Of a stretch of DNA of 25,034 bases, positions 22,862 through 25,034 are shown in pieces. The stretch is taken from assembly GCA_965368585.1 (NCBI GenBank), contig CBDUNM010000061.1, positions 1-25,034 of the forward strand, in the 5' to 3' direction. The notes under the pieces were generated by a model. That model was not told the DNA's origin, ran no database searches, and saw only the letters and a list, made by a program, of their open reading frames with translations. Positions within the stretch are counted from its first letter, which is position 1. Each line of letters starts with the position of its first letter. Source of the DNA: JARRQB01 sp965368585. GTDB taxonomy: Bacteria; Pseudomonadota; Gammaproteobacteria; Chromatiales; Chromatiaceae. The translations under genes and the position numbers were made by a program.

Positions 22862-23794
22862 TTGGAAAGTATCAGTCTGCGTAAACACTTCAGTCGCAAC
22901 ACTTTGTTGCGCATGGTGATGGTGGCCGCCGCCGCCGCCGCACTGGTGATCTGGAAATTCGATGTCATCAACGCATTCTACTTCAAGGATCAGCTGACGC
23001 CGGTCGGCCTCACCATCAACGGCGCCATCGTGGCACTGTTCGCGCTCGGTGTATTGAAGATGGTTGGGACTTTCCTCATCTACGCGCGGGAAGAAAACGC
23101 GCTGGTGCGTTTCGTCCATAACCTGCACTCGGGAAACATGAATGAACCCCTGAAGGGTGTGGCCGAGCGCTCCATCATCGGCCGCCGCTACATGACGCTG
23201 AAGCGGCTGCACGAATCACGTACGCCGATCAACCAGGGTGCGCTCGCCTCATCGGTAGTCGCCAGCGAAAGCACGCGGACCAGTTTTCCTAAGTTTATCA
23301 ATAACATTCTAATCCTCAGCGGTGTATTCGGTACCATTGTTTCGCTGTCCATTGCCTTAATAGGCGCGTCCGACCTGCTGGAAAGCCAGATCGACACCGG
23401 CGGCATGGGTCTGGTCGTACACGGCATGTCCACCGCACTGTCCACAACTATCACCGCCATCGTGTGCTATGTGGTTTTCGGTTACTTCTACCTCAAGCTC
23501 ACCGACGTCCAGACCAACCTTATCAGCGCCGTCGAGCAGGTCACGACCAGTCATCTGGTGCCGCGTTTCCAGGTTCAAACCGATAGCGTGTTGTACGAAT
23601 TCACCGGGCTGATCCGTTCCCTGCAGGGGCTGGTACAGCAAATGGAAGCTTCGCAAAAACAGTATGGTGAAATTCAGGGCCATATGCACGAAACGCTGGC
23701 CGACTATCGGGATCGCCTGCGCGTGGTCGGCGAAGACATGTCTTCCATGATGAAGATTCTGCGGGCCGGTTTCCGCCTGCGTGACGACGAATGA
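22862..23794 (+). CDS. MotA/TolQ/ExbB-family channel protein, unassigned subgroup
   Basis: A 310-residue inner-membrane protein. Four membrane segments are visible: about 15-34, 48-74, 147-170 and 183-211. The last two resemble the pore helices of the MotA/TolQ/ExbB family: SGVFGTIVSLSIALIGASDLL (Thr158) and VHGMSTALSTTITAIVCYVV (Ser190, Thr195, Thr196). A ~70-residue cytoplasmic loop (75-146) and a C-terminal helical tail with coiled-coil character (about 235-300) follow MotA-like topology. It is clearly different from the PomA in this window and has no TonB or Tol genes beside it. The start is TTG at 22862, with GAGAGGG 7 bases before it. The stop overlaps the next gene as ATGA (23791-23794). 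Predicted partner: the MotB-like product. What the complex drives is unknown. Confidence 0.85.
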   Translation: MESISLRKHFSRNTLLRMVMVAAAAAALVIWKFDVINAFYFKDQLTPVGLTINGAIVALFALGVLKMVGTFLIYAREENALVRFVHNLHSGNMNEPLKGVAERSIIGRRYMTLKRLHESRTPINQGALASSVVASESTRTSFPKFINNILILSGVFGTIVSLSIALIGASDLLESQIDTGGMGLVVHGMSTALSTTITAIVCYVVFGYFYLKLTDVQTNLISAVEQVTTSHLVPRFQVQTDSVLYEFTGLIRSLQGLVQQMEASQKQYGEIQGHMHETLADYRDRLRVVGEDMSSMMKILRAGFRLRDDE

Positions 23795-24852
23795 GCGCCG
23801 ACGAAGGCTACATCGACCTGCGCCTGAATCGCCAGGAAGGCCAGATTAACGAAAGCTTCTGGCCGTCGTTTACCGACATCATGACAGTTATCGTGATGAT
23901 ATTTCTGATCGCCATGGTGGTGCTGCTGATGCGCAACATCGAACTGGTCAGCGAACTGCGCTCGACCATGGAGGCCGAACGCGTAGCCTCGGAGCTGGCG
24001 CGGGCGACCGGCGCGGAAAAGCAAAGTCTGTCGATGCAGCTCCACAACGCCCAGGAACAGGTCTCCAACCTCCGGCTGCGATTGATGAAATTGCAGGAAC
24101 ACAACCTCACTCAGGAAACCACGATCGCTTCGCAGCTTACCAGGATCACGGATCTGACTGCCGAACGTGACCAACTGTCGCGGCAAACGGCACAGTTGGG
24201 GATGATCCGGCAGCGCCTCGAAACCGATCTGGATGCCGCCCGCGTGAAACTCGAACGCGCGGAACAGAGTATCGTCAATCTCGATCGCAATGTCTCTGGC
24301 CTGGAACAGAATCTGGTCAATTTGCAGAGTCGGTTCGAAGGGGCGCAGGCAAGCGTCGGTCAACTGCAGCAGACAGTGGCCGAGCAGCAAACGGCGCTCG
24401 AGCAGGCGCGCACAGACCGCATCGAGTACGATCGCAAGTACCTGGTGCTCACTGGCGAGTACGACGATCTCAAGGTGCGATACGACAAACTGATCAAGCC
24501 CGCACGCTCGACGACCGGCCGTAGGTTGGTTGAGGTGCGCTATTGGAAGGACAACGGCAGGTATCGGATTTCCTACCGCATCGATGGCACCGGCCCGTTT
24601 ACCGCCATCAGCCGCGCGCGGCTCGACGACCGTCTGGCGGCGTTACGCGATGCCGAAGAAAACGGCCTCTATGTAAAAGTCATTTTTCCGGAGAACAGCG
24701 GACTTTCGTACAACGAAGCCTGGGGCTTTACCAGTCACCTGCACCAAAACTACGACTACTACTTCCAGGAGGAAGCGGAGCCGGCTCGAAGCGATGCCGG
24801 AAACGCTACTGAGACCCCATCGTCCTCCGGTCCGCCGGAGACAGCACAGTAA
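23791..24852 (+). CDS. MotB/ExbD-like membrane protein with long periplasmic coiled coil
   Basis: A 353-residue protein. The N-terminus (1-27) is cytoplasmic. One membrane helix (about 28-49) is entered through FWPSFTDIMTVIVMIFLI, with Asp29 where MotB, PomB and ExbD have their essential ion-binding Asp. Residues about 50-237 form an almost uninterrupted heptad-rich coiled coil, about 28 nm if fully extended. A compact C-terminal domain (about 243-327; RRLVEVRYWKDNGRYRISYR ... LYVKVIFPENSGLSYNEAW ... YDYYF) lacks the TDxxG and RA/RR motifs of OmpA-type peptidoglycan-binding domains. A Ser/Pro-rich tail ends it. It overlaps the MotA-like gene by ATGA. Likely the second subunit of an ion-driven complex. 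I do not recognise the C-terminal domain, so the anchor or output is unknown. Confidence 0.83.
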   Translation: MSADEGYIDLRLNRQEGQINESFWPSFTDIMTVIVMIFLIAMVVLLMRNIELVSELRSTMEAERVASELARATGAEKQSLSMQLHNAQEQVSNLRLRLMKLQEHNLTQETTIASQLTRITDLTAERDQLSRQTAQLGMIRQRLETDLDAARVKLERAEQSIVNLDRNVSGLEQNLVNLQSRFEGAQASVGQLQQTVAEQQTALEQARTDRIEYDRKYLVLTGEYDDLKVRYDKLIKPARSTTGRRLVEVRYWKDNGRYRISYRIDGTGPFTAISRARLDDRLAALRDAEENGLYVKVIFPENSGLSYNEAWGFTSHLHQNYDYYFQEEAEPARSDAGNATETPSSSGPPETAQ

Positions 24853-24884
24853 CGTAAACAAAAGCTTACCCGCCACCCACCCGG

Positions 24885-25034
24885 CTGCGGAGGTTCGCCG
24901 CCGACGAAGCACGCCGAGATTGGCTGACATTGCTGCTCGATGGGTACTGCATCACCGACCGAGGCGTGCGTGAGGGCATCCGCCGCGAAACGGTGCAAGG
25001 CCGAAAACTCGTAAGCGGCAAGGGCTGTGCCGCC
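24885..25034 (+). CDS. N-terminus of a probable YkgJ-type cysteine-cluster protein (partial)
   Basis: The frame containing ADEARRDWLTLLLDGYCITD and ending GKGCAA is open from after a TAA at 24855 to the window edge. The text (xxWLxxLLDGYxITDxGVxEGIRRE ... KGCAA) looks like the start of YkgJ/PF03692 proteins, whose CxxCxxCC metal-cluster motif would begin at GCAA. The start codon is unclear: GGAGG at 24889-24893 is well placed, but no ATG, GTG or TTG follows at the right distance; CTG 24885 and TTG 24930 are in frame. It follows the MotB-like gene by under 50 bases and may share its mRNA. Confidence 0.4.
   Translation, partial: MRRFAADEARRDWLTLLLDGYCITDRGVREGIRRETVQGRKLVSGKGCAA

Noticed and set aside
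22862..24852. Zorya defence system (ZorAB)
   Set aside because: The first gene lacks the very long cytoplasmic tail expected of ZorA, the second lacks the OmpA-type domain of ZorB, and no zorC/D/E-like gene is visible.
22862..24852. Tol-Pal or TonB-ExbBD system
   Set aside because: No tolA, tolB, pal, ybgC or tonB is adjacent, and the second protein is far longer than TolR or ExbD and mostly coiled coil.
1..25034. Mobile elements, CRISPR arrays, tRNA and rRNA genes
   Set aside because: I looked on both strands for repeated spacers, transposase-like products, tRNA TPsiC patterns and rRNA segments and saw none.

Overview
The window looks like chromosomal DNA of a flagellated, GC-rich gammaproteobacterium that is not an enteric. 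PomAB-type motor proteins, GshA, Prc, PBP7-like and DnaX/YbaB/RecR proteins all read as gammaproteobacterial. The aspartyl-tRNA synthetase has the Pseudomonas-like, probably non-discriminating, signature. I see no insertion sequence, prophage, tRNA, rRNA or CRISPR array. No base-composition break is obvious by eye.

Layout. (1) 1-177: the 3' end of an unrecognised plus-strand gene. (2) 228-2474, minus: an FmdB-type zinc-ribbon gene followed by aspS. (3) 2608-5142, minus: pomA-pomB-PilZ-small hypothetical, a Na+-type flagellar stator operon with a probable c-di-GMP effector. A candidate sigma-28 promoter lies in front of it. (4) 5299-6147, plus: a short-chain dehydrogenase. (5) 6618-9536, plus: a REC-PAS-GGDEF-EAL c-di-GMP enzyme behind a long leader. 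(6) gshA (minus, TTG start) diverging from a PBP7-like D,D-endopeptidase gene (plus). (7) 12362-19508, minus: a tightly packed run ybaB-recR-hinT-mazG-yjbQ-M48 lipoprotein protease-Nudix-prc, mixing recombination, nucleotide and thiamine housecleaning, and envelope proteolysis. (8) 19734-21579, minus: 4.5S SRP RNA (ffs), then dnaX. (9) 21687-22517, minus: a DUF455 ferritin-like protein. (10) 22862-24852, plus: a two-gene MotA/TolQ/ExbB-like plus MotB-like pair whose second member has about 190 residues of predicted coiled coil and a C-terminal domain I cannot assign to OmpA or ExbD. The window ends inside what looks like a YkgJ-type cysteine-cluster gene.

How it fits together. Regions 3 and 5 suggest control of swimming by cyclic di-GMP: a motor, a PilZ protein in the same operon, and a nearby enzyme with intact synthesis and hydrolysis motifs. 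Region 10 is a second, different ion-driven stator-like complex and is the best candidate here for an undescribed system. The rest is mostly conserved housekeeping. All assignments are from reading the sequence and from memory of the families; no searches were run.
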